Assembly (NCBI GenBank): GCA_024500155.1
Contig: CM044879.1
Location: 38,399,072 to 38,463,071 of the forward strand
Direction of reading: 5' to 3'
Origin: Chenopodium formosanum
Taxonomy: Eukaryota > Streptophyta > Magnoliopsida > Caryophyllales > Amaranthaceae
Length of the DNA: 64,000 nt
The position numbers and the translations under genes are program-made. Each line of letters begins with the position of its first letter. The first letter of the stretch is position 1. The notes below the pieces were generated by a model, which did no database searches, had not been told where the DNA came from, and worked only from the letters and a program-made list of their open reading frames with translations. Shown here piece after piece: positions 24,101 through 35,398 of this stretch.

Positions 24101-25188
24101 AAGCTTTAAATGACCATAATTGGAATGCGGCGATGAATGATGAATATGGTGCTTTAATTAAGACAGGGACATGGGAATTGGTGCCTAGGCCTGCGGGGGT
24201 GAACATTGTTAATTGCATGTGGCTATTTAAACATAAATACAAGTCTAATGGTGACCTTGAAAGGCACAAAGCTCGTCTTGTATGTGATGGCAGGTCGCAG
24301 GAAATTGGTGTGGATTGTGATGAGACTTTCAGTCCGGTAGTTAAACCGGCCACTATTCGTACTGTTCTCAGTTTAGCTATGGCTAAAAAGTGGTCGATAC
24401 ATCAATTAGATGTCAAAAATGCTTTTTTACATGGTGACTTGCAGGAAACTGTTTACATGCGCCAACCTCCGGGTTTTATTGATCAGAAAGCACCCACTCA
24501 TGTTTGTCGACTCCGCAGGGCTCTCTATGGTTTGAAACAAGCTCCCAGAGCTTGGTACCAACGCTTTGCAAATTTTCTCATCAAATTGGGTTTTGTCATC
24601 TCTCAGAGTGACAACTCTCTGTTTGTTTTTCGACAGGGTGATGATATGGCATATTTGCTTCTATATGTTGATGATATTATATTAACTACCTCTTCTGACA
24701 AGTTGCGTGTAGGGATCATATCTCAGTTACAAACTGAGTTCCCTATGACTGATTTGGGTCCGTTAAGTTATTTTTTAGGGATAGCGGTAACCCGTACTCC
24801 CTCTTATTTGCTACTTTCACAGGGAAAGTATGCACAGGAGATTTTAGAGCGTGCAGGTATGGGCTCATGTAAACCTGCAGCTACTCCAGTTGACACTAAG
24901 TCAAAACTTAGTGCAGATGCAGGACCACCGTTTCGGGATCCGACTTTGTATCGTAGTTTAGCAGGTGCTCTTCAGTACCTCACTTTCACTAGGCCAGATA
25001 TTGCCTATGCGGTACAACAGGTGTGTCTTTTTATGCATGATCCTCGGGAACCTCACTTTGAGGCATTGAAACGCATTCTGCGTTATGTTCAGGGTACCAT
25101 TGATCACGGCTTACATTTATATCCGACTGTTTCTCATCGACTTATTACTTACACTGACGCTGACTGGGGAGGTTGTCCCGATACCTGA
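21187..25188 (+). CDS. Copia gag-pol polyprotein, ended early by an in-frame TGA
   Basis: 1333 codons from the ATG at 21187, 204 bp after the primer site. Domains in order: a gag/UBN2-type region (about residues 30-240); a Gln/Gly/Arg-rich RNA-binding-like stretch (about 240-300) with no CCHC zinc knuckle; aspartic protease with DSGA at about 370; integrase with an HHCC-type zinc finger from about 503 and catalytic D, D, E at about 567, 625 and 662; a Pro/Ser-rich linker (about 810-930); reverse transcriptase with YVDD at about 1159; and the start of RNase H (DADWGG, about 1324). The TGA at 25186-25188 falls where relatives have an Arg codon in the CPDT(R)RSTSG motif, consistent with one CGA-to-TGA change. 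The frame then stays open to 25626. The product would lack most of RNase H. Confidence 0.95.
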   Translation: MAKDDQPPTPPPPPPSNDYHPANSISNIRNEVPEILDRDKGNYGSWVELFEIHCHSCNVIDHIDPKSPRPTDLTSAQWNRLDSIVKKWIYNTISADLRSTVLYKNATAQETWDRLANIFQDNGEIRAIYLENQFNNLFVENFPDVSSYCQKLKELKDQLANVGQPVSERTLVLRLCAGLIDSDYDGVAQSITQIRPLPGFDEARSRILLEESRKSAKDNSGQAFVAQANNTTTTTAAAAQQQQQPSQQQGRGGGGGGRSNKGRGGKSKPKGRGRGQQQTQQQAQAQSATPNQSGPTQQQLWASFQQWAQQATWARPPAPFPVQQHQQSILGQPKSQQAYAAQFDQPMTPTDLAASFSTMTLPNPDNQWYVDSGATSHMTNNAGNLLPLFNLSTKNHILVGNGHRIPVTGYGHSTLPHTKSPLVLRDVLLAPKLIKNLISVRKFTSDNSVSIEFDPFGFSVKDLLTGNIITRCDSSGDLYPVKTTKSTPSTYLATSLSVVSPSTWHSRLGHPGAHIFSYLKSKNHIYCNKEQDSIFCNSCQIGKHTRLPFDNSNNTTICAFDIIHADLWTSPIRSAQGHKYYLVLLDDHTHFVWTIPLRYKSQAFQSFINFRKYVETQFERQIKCFQCDHGREFDNDPFKQKCIDHGMLFRFSCPHTSSQNGKAERMIRTLNNIKRTILFHASLPPSYWFYALETATYILNILPTKSLKNNTPAFALFGKTPSYGHIRVFGCLCFPNLSATAPHKLAPRSTPCVFLGYPIDHRGYRCLDLTTNKIIISRHVTFDEATFPFRNLAKFRSHDYDFLGDVDPPPHLLHPTARTPQNATHPPSPQNSPHHISPPGSPQSPHMSSPQTSHLSSPHPASPHTPNPHLSPSLQPTPQHGCGGPVPAAGGLRSSLPTPTPDSSPATRSPPYTPPPLRGVPPIQPTRPPPPSPRVTRSQRGIFKPNPKYCNLTVQPSGPTLHKSPLPKSYKQALNDHNWNAAMNDEYGALIKTGTWELVPRPAGVNIVNCMWLFKHKYKSNGDLERHKARLVCDGRSQEIGVDCDETFSPVVKPATIRTVLSLAMAKKWSIHQLDVKNAFLHGDLQETVYMRQPPGFIDQKAPTHVCRLRRALYGLKQAPRAWYQRFANFLIKLGFVISQSDNSLFVFRQGDDMAYLLLYVDDIILTTSSDKLRVGIISQLQTEFPMTDLGPLSYFLGIAVTRTPSYLLLSQGKYAQEILERAGMGSCKPAATPVDTKSKLSADAGPPFRDPTLYRSLAGALQYLTFTRPDIAYAVQQVCLFMHDPREPHFEALKRILRYVQGTIDHGLHLYPTVSHRLITYTDADWGGCPDT

Positions 25189-25629
25189 CGTTCCACATCG
25201 GGCTATTGTTGTTTCCTTGGGGACAACCTCGTGTCTTGGTCATCTAAGCGTCAGCATACTTTGTCTAAGTCGAGTGCAGAAGCGGAATATCGAGGCGTCG
25301 CGAATGTTGTCTCAGAGGCATGTTGGCTTCGTAATCTTTTACTTGAGTTACATTGTCCTCTACGGCAGGCTACTATTGTTTATTGTGATAATGTCAGTGC
25401 TATCTACCTTTCTGGCAACCCGGTACAACACCAACGCACCAAACATGTGGAGATGGATATTCATTTTGTTCGAGAAAAGGTTGCTTTGGGACAAGTTCGG
25501 GTTTTGCATGTTCCTACTAGATATCAGTTTGCAGACATTTTCACCAAAGGCCTACCACGAGACTTATTTTTGGAATTTAGGTCCAGTCTTAGCGTTCGCC
25601 CTCCTCCCGCTACGACTGCGGGGGTGTGA
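25189..25629 (+). pseudogene. Distal RNase H part of the copia frame, cut off by the nonsense codon
   Basis: In the same frame as the upstream polyprotein, with 146 further codons and a stop at 25627-25629. RNase H landmarks remain: SSAEAEYR (catalytic Glu), YCDN (Asp), TKHVEMD and the copia C-terminal FADIFTKGL. Nothing else is broken, so this is a decapitated domain and not a decayed one. It could be reached only by stop readthrough. The terminal stop codon is made of the first three bases of the 3' LTR. Confidence 0.9.
25618..25626 (+). other. Polypurine tract of the copia element
   Basis: GCGGGGGTG immediately precedes the 3' LTR. It is G-rich as in other copia elements, and at the same time codes the last residues of the polyprotein. 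Confidence 0.75.
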
Positions 25630-25811
25630 TAGATATTATAGGATTATTATAATATTTGTCGCAGAGTAGGATATATTTGTATATATTTGTGATATAGTTT
25701 GTATTCTTATCGTACTAGGTTTCCTAACAAGATTAGGACTAGTATTGTAACACTATATATATTATTCAATGGTACACACTCCAACCGAAGGAGTTTTCCC
25801 GAAATCTAACA
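25627..25811 (+). repeat. 3' LTR of the copia element
   Basis: 185 bp, identical by eye to the 5' LTR at 20786-20970. It is followed by the ATATT target duplication. Confidence 0.97.
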
Positions 25812-25982
25812 ATATTGTCTACAACACCGTACCGAAAATTCGGGAAATTTTCTAATGTTATCGCTAAACGTTGTAGCGTGTAATTTAACAATATATGTGT
25901 CAACAATATAAATTACCTTCTTAAGGATCGGAGTATTATATTTTTAGTGAGTTTGTAGGTTGTCTAAAAATGTAATACTTCA

Positions 25983-26219
25983 TACTTCCTCCGTTTTCTT
26001 TTACTTGCAACACACCTTTTAGGCACGCAATTTTAGGAGATGATTAGTGAGGGTAAACGAGCGAATTTATCAATATAATTTTTACACGAAGATTAGAATA
26101 GGGTTAAGTATCATTTGTAAAAATCATAATGAATAATTTATCCGTTTATATTACATAAACCTGATCTCAAAACATGTGCCACGAGTCTGTGTTGCAAGTA
26201 AAAAGAAACGGAGGAAGTA
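25983..26219. mobile_element. Stowaway-like MITE, 233 bp
   Basis: The body is 25985-26217, flanked by TA at 25983-25984 and 26218-26219. The termini are CTTCCTCCGTTTTCTTTT and AAAAGAAACGGAGGAAG, with the inner arms TACTTGCAACACA / TGTGTTGCAAGTA also pairing. It lies 172 bp after the copia element. No coding capacity. Confidence 0.88.
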
Positions 26220-26343
26220 TATATTGTTACTGATGGACGTTTTATATCATCATTACCACAGTTGAAATTAATTACAAGTTAGTTGAAAAGTAAAAGGTAT
26301 TTTTTTTTGGCAATTGTCCATAAGTTCCAGAATATATGAGACT

Positions 26344-26380
26344 ATACATTTCTCGACCTTTTGGCTAAGATCAAATATTA
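26344..26380 (+). pseudogene. Truncated U2 snRNA-like fragment
   Basis: The segment CTCGACCTTTTGGCTAAGAT and its flanks match the strongly conserved 5' end of U2 snRNA (CTCGGCCTTTTGGCTAAGATC in plants) with a few substitutions. Similarity stops after about 35 nt, before the branch-point recognition loop. No plant upstream sequence element (RTCCCACATCG) is seen, so this is a fragment and not a gene. Confidence 0.7.
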
Positions 26381-29300
26381 GAGAAACTAATAATCATAAC
26401 TTCCCCCACCCCATGGTAAGCTCAAGAGGGAACATAAAAGGCCATTGTACCATATCATAAATAAAGATAATATAATCTTTTAATTTATAGTATAGTTTTT
26501 ATATACTATACTATTGCTCCATACATTTCGATTGTCTGATGCATTTTATACATAACAATAATGTATCTTCTATAGATGTATACTAGATATTTGTACTGCT
26601 CATAATAGCTCTACTCAAAGCATGTACGAAAGCATTAAAACTATAATATAATATTAGATAATAATTAATATATAGCCAATCATTTAATCCGTATTTATCA
26701 ACACCGGAAGTTATATAGCCAACACATGCTCCCATGAACTGAAAATATATACTAATACACAGTACGTACTATATTATGTACTGTTACAGTGTAAATATAT
26801 TTGTAGTGTATGTAGAGTTAGGCAAGGAACATGAAAGTAATACATAAAATAGCATATTTGTACTTAAACTATAATATTGTCTGAAGAACTTGGTGTAATT
26901 TCTTTTAAAAAAAATTATCTTTCTTAATTAGTATTTCTTATAGGACATCTTTTCTAGGGTTTTACAAATATATAGCTCTAACAACCTATTCATTAACATA
27001 CAGTGAAGTTGATTATTATCGAGTTTATATGCAATCTTTCGTCCTAGGGTTGCAAACCATTTTCATCATTGAAACTATATACGTGTATATATATTCAAAG
27101 TTAATAACCTTAGCTTATTCGCTCGGTGGATGAAAATGACAATGTGAATAACTTTTCGATCAAGAATAAGTAGCAAGTCTTGGGTAAGACGACCAACTCA
27201 CTACACTAAATTATTATGAAACTATCTCACTCAAAACCTTTAATATCACACAGGTACAAAACTATTAATTTACTATTATTGTAAAGAGAGCACAATCCTT
27301 TTCGCCAGAATATAGCTGTGATATAAAATTTAACTTGCACAATTGTTTTTTTTTTTATCTTCTAAACATTAACCAAAAGAAAATTTTTCATTTAAATTTA
27401 TTTTCACCTAAAAACTTTTTCCCTATATGAATTATTAGAATTAAATTTCTAATTAAGTTTTAAAGACTTGTGAAAAGGTAACAATAAACTATTCTACTAA
27501 TATAATATCATATCATGGTGTACCTTACAATAATATCTTCAAAGCATATACCAAAGTATCAAGATTAGTTAAACAATAGTTAATCAAACCTTATCGTCAA
27601 TCACATGACCATACATTACCTTAATTAAAAATATGATCTTCTACTTAATAAGTGTTATAAACTAAACTCATGCATAATCAGTTAGGGTTTCAGTTGAGTG
27701 GTCCTTAAACAAACAAATTTGATATACCTCAAGATAATTATCTGAAAACTAGCAAAATTATTGAAGCAAATTAAAAACAACTTTACGTACAAACTCTAAC
27801 TCAATATTTTAATTGTAGATAATAAAGCAACACTTACAATTGGTTATCAAAATTCATCCTTAAACTAGTACAAAGTGCACTCTAATTACAAGGACCACTC
27901 TTTATCTTCCATATTGCCTTAAAAAAAGAAGCTTTAGATAATTTATTTAAAAATTTGTGTCCTAAATGATGAAGACACCTTGAATAATAATCGAGCAACC
28001 GTGTGCTAGCTTAGCTTTCTTTCTCTTTTGCATAAATCACTCTCCAATCATCAAATTTCGCGATATTATCAAATTAATCTTGAGAAAAGCCTACCTATAT
28101 CTTGTCTTCCCTACTACCATTATTATGATCATGTGGTTTTAAGTGCAATTATCATACTTAAACTCAACAGGAAAGTACTTTTAATACAAGATTGAAACAT
28201 ACAAGTACATAAGAAAAAGGATTGAATCATGACTCCAAGTTCAATCTTGCCCGTCGAAAACTACCATCCTTACGAAAATTGATTTACAAAGCCTTTATTA
28301 GCTTTAGACCAAGATATCTTTATCTAATGTTGTACTACTGTAGTGATTATGTTCACTACAAAGATATCATATATAATCAATCATGTATTATTTAAAACTA
28401 ATTAAATTAATTAGGATAGATGACCTTATAGGATTATGAATGCATGCATGTCCTAAGCTATAAAATTAACTAGAGTGCCCTTAAGATTAAAGACATGTCT
28501 CTAGCAAGACCTTAGGGGTCACTATATTAACCATAAACTTTGTCCTTGTTTGAGGTGTATATATATAATAAATATAAGTATATATTATATTATATATAGT
28601 ATATAGTTAATTAGTGGTGGAATTATAAGAAGAGCTAGAACCACTCAAAGACAAGATACATTTAGCACCATCATTCTTCTCACATGGCTACCATTTTGGT
28701 GCAAAAACAAAAACAAAAACAAAAACATTAAAACTTGATTTAATTAATTTGTTTGCATACTTTAAATTCTTAGTTCAATTCCTCCCCTTATTGTATGTCT
28801 CTCCAACTCCTTTTGTCTCCTTATCTTAAACTAGAACATCATGATCACCAAAGCCACAAACTTAGCTAGCAACCATGATGGTGTCAGTGTAAGAGGGGAG
28901 AAATATACCCACACAAAATAGTGTCTTTTGGCTCTTTAGCCAGAGTTTTTTTTGTGGGATAATCTATTAAGCTCATAGCCCCTATTGCTCTTGTCCACCT
29001 TATAAGAAGCAACTTGCATATATAGACAATTGATATATATGATAGTATATCACTTACTATAAATATTATTGGATAAAGATCGATCTCAATATTTTAGAAA
29101 GAAATCGTATCTAAGTTTTAAATCAACTGTCTGAATATTATTCAACTGTCTGCTCAATGTTGTGATAATGTTTGCCTGTAAAACTTTTATCGACTTGATT
29201 ATTTCTAGATATTGAATGTCTCTTGATTAAATTTTTGCAAATTAATAGAATAGTCAATGAGTTATATTATTAGAAATATGATTTGTATATAGAGAGGAGA

Positions 29301-30862
29301 TGTGATTATCTCAATGGAGATACATACTTTATAGTAGCCTCAATATAATGTTATAACAAACGATGTCTAAATTTCAACAATACTTTCTTAATTGCGAACA
29401 TATTTTTTCAGATATAAAGATTAACAATTGATCAATTTAGACGCGTAATATGATCTTTAAGAGTGACGATTGCCATAAGGTCTTTAAACATATATTTGCA
29501 TACATATGTGATCAATGTACTTCTACTTTTGTGCATTTATAAATGAGATATATACCATATTTTTAGAACTTTTTTTCTGTAAGTGAGATCATAGTATTGA
29601 TTTGATGTTCGAAAGTAAGTTCCATGATTTGCTGAAACTTTTGTGTTTGGAATGGTTTGTTTATTTCTTGAAATGGCATGACATGTTTCCCTAGGAAGGG
29701 ACTAGCATGTTAGGTTTGCATTTTCTACCCCATCATCATCTACCCCCCCTACGTTCGACACGTGGTCCCCGTATATTATGTGGTAGAATGTGGAACACTT
29801 GAACTTGTGCATTTCTCCCTTTTTATCACACTATGCATGGTAGTTAAAGCTCCAAAAAGTTATAAAACAAACATAATGTAATCAAAAGTGTTTGTAAAAT
29901 TTACCATTTTTTGGCAATTTTTTTATATTGAATAACGAAAATAAAAGTACATTATTCAAGGATTGAAATGGTTCTTGATCAATTTTGTTACTCTTAAATT
30001 ATTTAATAATATCATTGTTTACGTACGAAGTATATACTTATTGTTTAAAAAAAGTATATATATATACTTATAATCTCACATAACAGTTTACTCTTTTTCT
30101 TTTGTGTTTATTTGATCACATTGAATCAATAGCTCTCAACCACTCTTAAAATGTCGCTAATTAAATCGAGATTATCTCTAAAGTACTCCTCATAAGTCAT
30201 AACTCTAACAGAAACATTCACTTTACAAGTTTAGTCTTCTATATCTTAATTAATCCTTGTATATATTGATAAATTATTGTTGAAGCTTTAAATTCTTATG
30301 TAATTATTACCATCATATTTACTTGATTAATTTATCTTCTTCAATCTCTATCCCAACTAGGATGTTAAGGATGTATTACAATTTACAAGTAAAAAAAAAA
30401 AAAAAAAAAAAACAAGAAAACTTAGTAAAATTTTTTGAGGAAAGAATATTGCTTTGTGTAGCATATACATTATTTAGTGTCATTTGTGAATTCAATGAAG
30501 ACTAATCAAACTCTTGAGTAATGATTATTAATCAACAAGTTAATTTGTCATGTAAAAATTATAAATCACATCACCTTATAAAATTTCATCCAATATTGAT
30601 TTGTTCATCAATCCTGCAAAAAATTGGCCTCATCAAATCACGCTATATTTTGACGGCCCATTAAAAAGTTGCTTAGAGTCCGATTTTAACTTTGCACAGC
30701 CCAAATGGTTTGTATACCTTATCAGCCCATTGGATTCCATGGCCCAAATGGTCTGTATGCCTTGGATTGGGCTACTATCAAATATCTATTTTTTTTTTTT
30801 TTGAAGGGGACTATCAAATATCTATAATAATGAAAGGGTCAACATTGTTTGAAATGAATTAT
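26381..30862. other. AT-rich intergenic DNA, no gene seen
   Basis: About 4.5 kb without a supported gene; all frames are short. An A run lies at about 30391-30411. Some GGCCCA/GCCCAAATGG motifs occur near 30655-30770, but no gene follows them. Confidence 0.5.
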
Positions 30863-30962
30863 TACTTCCGATTTTTTTTTAGGTGCAACTTTATAATATT
30901 TTATATATCTCTCAAATAATACCTCAAGGTTGTAACAAAAAAAAAAAAAAATGGAGGTAGTA
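30863..30962. mobile_element. Diverged Stowaway-like MITE
   Basis: The body is about 30865-30960 with TA on both sides. The ends (CTTCCGATTTTT and AAAATGGAGGTAG) are imperfect because of poly-T/poly-A expansion. The interior ATATTTTATATATCTC ... CAAATAATACCTCAAGGTTG closely follows the element at 18112-18202, so it is an older member of that subfamily. Confidence 0.7.
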
Positions 30963-31041
30963 TAATTTTGTCTAACTCTCAAGGTAGTGTTTACTCCTTA
31001 TCTTATTTTCATCAAATTTAAGAACCATGATATTATATCAT

Positions 31042-31480
31042 TATTTTTTCTAGAAATACTTGCGTGGACCTGGTCCACAATAATATTAATGTGGACCCGA
31101 AGTTTATACACACGCAACTGACATTATATTGAACATAGTAACCCTTATTTTTGACATAGTAACCTTATTTTTAATATAGTAACCTTTATTAAAAGTTGTA
31201 TAACGTATAATACTATTGTGAACTTCAAGTGCGATGTTATGACCCTAATTTTAACATAGTGATCTTTATTATTTATATTGACCTTATATAATATTTCATT
31301 AAAAAAAATGAATCTTATCGCTTATATTACCAAAATGACTTTTATTTTCAACACAGTGACTTTCGTTTTATTATAGTGACTTTTTTATATTAATAAAACA
31401 ACCATAGTTTCTCTAATGTTAGTGGTCCACAATAAATTAGTGCGAACCAGGTCCATTTAAGAATTTGTATATTTTTTCTA
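31042..31480. mobile_element. Probable non-autonomous TIR element (MULE-like)
   Basis: The body is about 31053-31469 (417 bp). Its ends share GGACCTGGTCCACAATAAT (left, from about 31065) and, inverted at the right, ATTAGTGCGAACCAGGTCC (about 31437-31454). The 11-bp repeat TATTTTTTCTA at 31042-31052 and 31470-31480 is a possible target duplication, though low in complexity. The interior repeats ACATAGTAACC-type units at about 31133-31190. No transposase. Confidence 0.6.
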
Positions 31481-34120
31481 TCTTATTGGAACTTACTAAC
31501 TTTACTCTTAATTATCTGAATTCATCAAAGGTTATATTATCTCATCAAATTCCCCTAACCATACTCTCACAAATATCACATCCTAAGAAGGGAAAGAGAG
31601 CTTGATCAATGAATGAACTACATCTTTTCCTTTTTTTTTTTTTTTTTTTTTTTTTTGGGTATGAAAATGATAAAATTAACAAGAAATAGTTATTGCTGCT
31701 TTGTTTAGTTCATCTTATTTTTCAAATCTTAATCCGTATTTCCAAACAAATTAGATCATATGAAATTATGAAGTACAAGTATAACTTAATTTCAAAAGTA
31801 ATTTTTTCATTAGTATTACTATATTTTACATATACTTTTGGATCATCACTTGCTCATTTTGAGGATCTCTTTAAGCCTTTAAGGGTAAATAATGAGCAAA
31901 ATACAAAGCATTGTACAATCGAATGTATAATCGAGTGACTAATTTAACCATTACCGGGTGTTTCTATGAATACAATTTATTTTCAAAGATGGAAGGTATT
32001 AGGTATATATCATCAGTAGTAGATGAAGAACAAGTATATGATTGTGAAGACTGACAAAAAAAAGTACTACTAACCGATCATCAGAGTGTCAACTAACAAG
32101 AAAGTCAACGTAACCAATGAAAATGTAACAAATCTATATCTTCGTTACATTTTTGTTCATCCATTCATAAACACCCGTGATTTACTTCTGTTACATAATC
32201 TCATCAAGATTCAAGAATATATTTACTGTCATCATCAATATATAGATTCTGTTACTTCAAATAATAGTCAAATGAACAAAAAATTTCATGACCTCAACAT
32301 AGATTTCCCATGCAAGAGTTGAGGTTACGTACGATTTTATAGAAATCAACAATAGGTTATGACGATGTGTTGGAGGAGAATCTCGACCACATATAAATCT
32401 AGCAGGGTTCCATTCGTATAATAAATTGACGATATGGCCTACTAAATTTATATTATTAGTCCTTATTCTCCATGTTTTGATTTATGTGGGAGTGATTAAC
32501 AGTTGGTTCAACAGGTTGTAGCAAATTAAATTATATGGAGCCTCAATAGTTGGATGAAAAGGAGGCAAAGAAATTATAAAAGAATCAGACTTTTAAGTAT
32601 GTTAATGGGTGCATAGTTTGGTAGGACATGCTTAACAAAAACATTTGGTGATGATTGATTATATGCATGACGTCCATCTTATACCTGGATGTAGGGTCAA
32701 ATTACATTCGATAAAGGATGATAATTGTTGGTAAATGGTCTTACAAATATGTGTTTTCTCAATCAATATGCATTCGACGAACCAATTTAGAGTAAACTTT
32801 TTATGTTAGAACGAGAGAGGTCGAGTAAGGACATATAATAATATTTGTCTCGTGTTAGTTGCTAACTGTTAGATAATTAGCGTGACTCTCAATAGCAAAT
32901 TTATCAAACAATCATGCAAGACTGAGCTAGTGCTAGGAATAACGGATCAAAGATAATTGAGTTGCATTTATTACCACAGTAAAAATACAGTAAAAATAGT
33001 GTTTGGCAAAAACTACAGTCCTAGAATCTAAACCAAGCACTTAAAATAAATAAATAAATAAATAAAATTAAAAAAAAAAAAAAAAAGCTGATTTCAGAAC
33101 AGAGGAAAAAGGTAGATTCTACACTAAAAAAAAACAGTGAAACTTTTTTGTTCATCATGTTTAAAGCTTTTTTTCTGTTTACAGAAAAATAAAAAGAGAG
33201 CTGCAGAATATATGTACAATGACAGCAGTTGTTAATTAATTAAAGAACAAGGCAAAAAAGAAAATAATTCTGAGTTTTCTGATAATTTAACAGTGCTAAA
33301 TTCTGATGAAAATAACAGAACAAACTTAATAAGTATCTTTTCATTTTCAAACCCAACAATTATAAGTGAGATAATTTATGGGCAGAGTACTCTGCCTTAA
33401 TAATAAAAGTAACAGAAGAATTAAGAATAACATTGCAGAAGCATAGATAGGCCATCATGATATATATACTTTAATCAGGGGGTTTTTCTGTCATCTTTTA
33501 ACGGTTGTGGTGTAACGCAAAGGTTAATAATAATACGATGAGATGATATAGATGAGATTTGATTCAAATCATTACGCGAGTAACACCTAACACCTTTATG
33601 GACTCGAGACTTTAATGATTAAGCTTAGCTTGGTGACATATAGCGTAATGATCTCCATTTTGAAAGCTACATTGCCTCCTAGAATTTAATAGTTGCCTTA
33701 TTGACTTGGATGTTTGGGTGTGTATAGCCTTGCATAATACTGATAATTAGGTAGAAATTATGGTAGGAAAAGGAAAGAATGACAATGATACAAATGTATT
33801 TTTGTCAATTAATGGTTAGAAAGTTTGCGTATTTCAATAATGGGAGAAAATTACAACTATAACTAATTTTAATGCCCAACAACTTATGAAGTCCAACATT
33901 GAAAACCTTTTAAAAATGATTATAAGCTGAGGATAAGAAATACAGTACTCAATTACAAATGCACTTTTATATGATAAAATTGGTCACTTAATACAACAAT
34001 TACTTTGGAGAATTGAATAAGTGGTACCAATAATTTTATACGGTTAAAAAGATGTACAAGTTCAAATATACACATGTATCATCGTATGATAGAATTACAT
34101 TTTTGACGCCTTAAAACATT
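31481..34120. other. AT-rich intergenic DNA, no gene seen
   Basis: No supported gene. A T run lies at about 31630-31657, and A-rich simple sequence lies at about 33048-33086. Confidence 0.5.
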
Positions 34121-34123
34121 TAA

Positions 34124-34656
34124 GATGTGTTCTATTCACCTGATTTTCACTCATCTGAATTTAATTTAATTTATTTGAACTTATCTAAACCTATCTGAAC
34201 TTATCTAACTTTTTAAAACTTTACAATTTGAATTTAGCTAACCCTTATCATAACTTATTTTTTCTGAACTGAGGGTCTGTTCTCTTACGTTGAAATTCAG
34301 TTCAGTTCAGTTCAGTTCAGCTCAATTCAGTTCAGTTCAGTTCAGCTCCTAATTTCCTTCTCTTATAAAATATTCATTTCAGTTCAGTTCAGCTGAGTTC
34401 AGTTCAGTTCAGTTCAGTTCAGTTCAGCTCCTAATTTCCTTCTCTTATAAAATATTCATTTCAGTTCAGTTCAGCTGAGTTCAGTTCAGTTCAGTTCAGT
34501 TCAGCTGAGTTCAGTTCAGTTCAATTCAGCTGAGTTCAGTCAATGAGAACAGGCCCTGAACTTATATAAACTTATTTTCCCTGAATTGAACTTATCTTAA
34601 TTTAACTGAACTTATTATACCTAAAATAAGTGAAAATAAGGTGAATTAAATAGGTC
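34124..34656. mobile_element. Outer MITE, split by a nested Tourist-like insertion
   Basis: The left end 34124-34160 (GATGTGTTCTATTCACC...) and the right end 34620-34656 (...GGTGAATTAAATAGGTC) are inverted repeats sharing TTCACCT and TTTTCACT blocks. Between them the interior, rich in CTGAACTTATC, is interrupted at 34273-34556 by a younger element. The outer target duplication is not clean, so the ends are approximate. Confidence 0.65.
34270..34559. mobile_element. Tourist-like MITE (TTCAG-rich family), nested copy
   Basis: The body is 34273-34556 (284 bp), flanked by TGA at 34270-34272 and 34557-34559. The ends are GGGTCTGTTCTCTT and GAGAACAGGCCC. Most of the interior is (TTCAG)n. A segment of roughly 80 bp starting CAGCTCCTAATTTCC (34342) is tandemly duplicated at about 34424, which explains why this copy is the longest in the window. 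Confidence 0.85.
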
Positions 34657-34659
34657 TTT

Positions 34660-35363
34660 ATTTTTACTAATGTAACTAATTCTTGGCATGCCTGAGTGTC
34701 AGGACAATGTTTTGGGTTTCGTCGAAGATGGTTGAATTGAGGCATCAATAACTTGTGACGTATGCTTGAAATTTATGAACGATGAAGCTTTCTTAATATT
34801 TCTATTATGTAACATACTTACATACATGTTGTTAGGGTAGGAAGATCGAAAGCATGTAATTACTCCCTATTCTCCAATTTGTAGAGATCATATTTGTAAT
34901 TTTTGAAAACATGTTACTCTGATACAATTTCTATGAATCATGAAGGGTTAAGCTCGTTGAATGAACTAAAAAGAGTGACACATGACAAATAGACCGACTC
35001 GACTCATATCAAGAATGCACCCTAAAAAAATGTACGAGTACATGTTCAATAAATTCTCAAAATGTAAAATGATAAAAGGAGAAAAGTTGAATTTATCACG
35101 GGATTGTCAGAAGCAGGAGAAAGATTGGAAGTATGTTAGTTTATAAAGACATTATGTAACCCGCAAATACCCAATAACATGAGAGACGCGATGAAAATAT
35201 CTGCTTCTACTGCTAGTCATTTGTACTACCCTCTTTAGTCTTTAATCTTGTACTCTCTTTTAATTTTTTTGTTTCAACATTTATATATGGTAACTCCTTA
35301 TTAAAACACTTTGATCAAAATTATATGTTTATCTGATAAAAAGTGATTAACTCTATTCCCTTC

Positions 35364-35398
<35 letters not shown>

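Larger units (their letters stand above)
20781..25816 (+). mobile_element. Ty1/copia LTR retrotransposon, nearly intact
   Basis: The element is 20786-25811 (5026 bp), flanked by a perfect 5-bp duplication ATATT at 20781-20785 and 25812-25816. The two 185-bp LTRs are identical by eye, implying a recent insertion. A tRNA-iMet primer site follows the 5' LTR, and a G-rich tract precedes the 3' LTR. One long frame has the copia order gag-protease-integrase-RT-RNase H, interrupted by one in-frame TGA at 25186-25188. Short LTRs and a gag without a CCHC knuckle point tentatively to the Ale/Retrofit-like lineages. Confidence 0.97.

Noticed and set aside
30601..30919. Overlapping frames of 67-75 codons with repeated GCCCAAATGG
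   Set aside because: No domain, no splice context, and they run into poly-T and a MITE.
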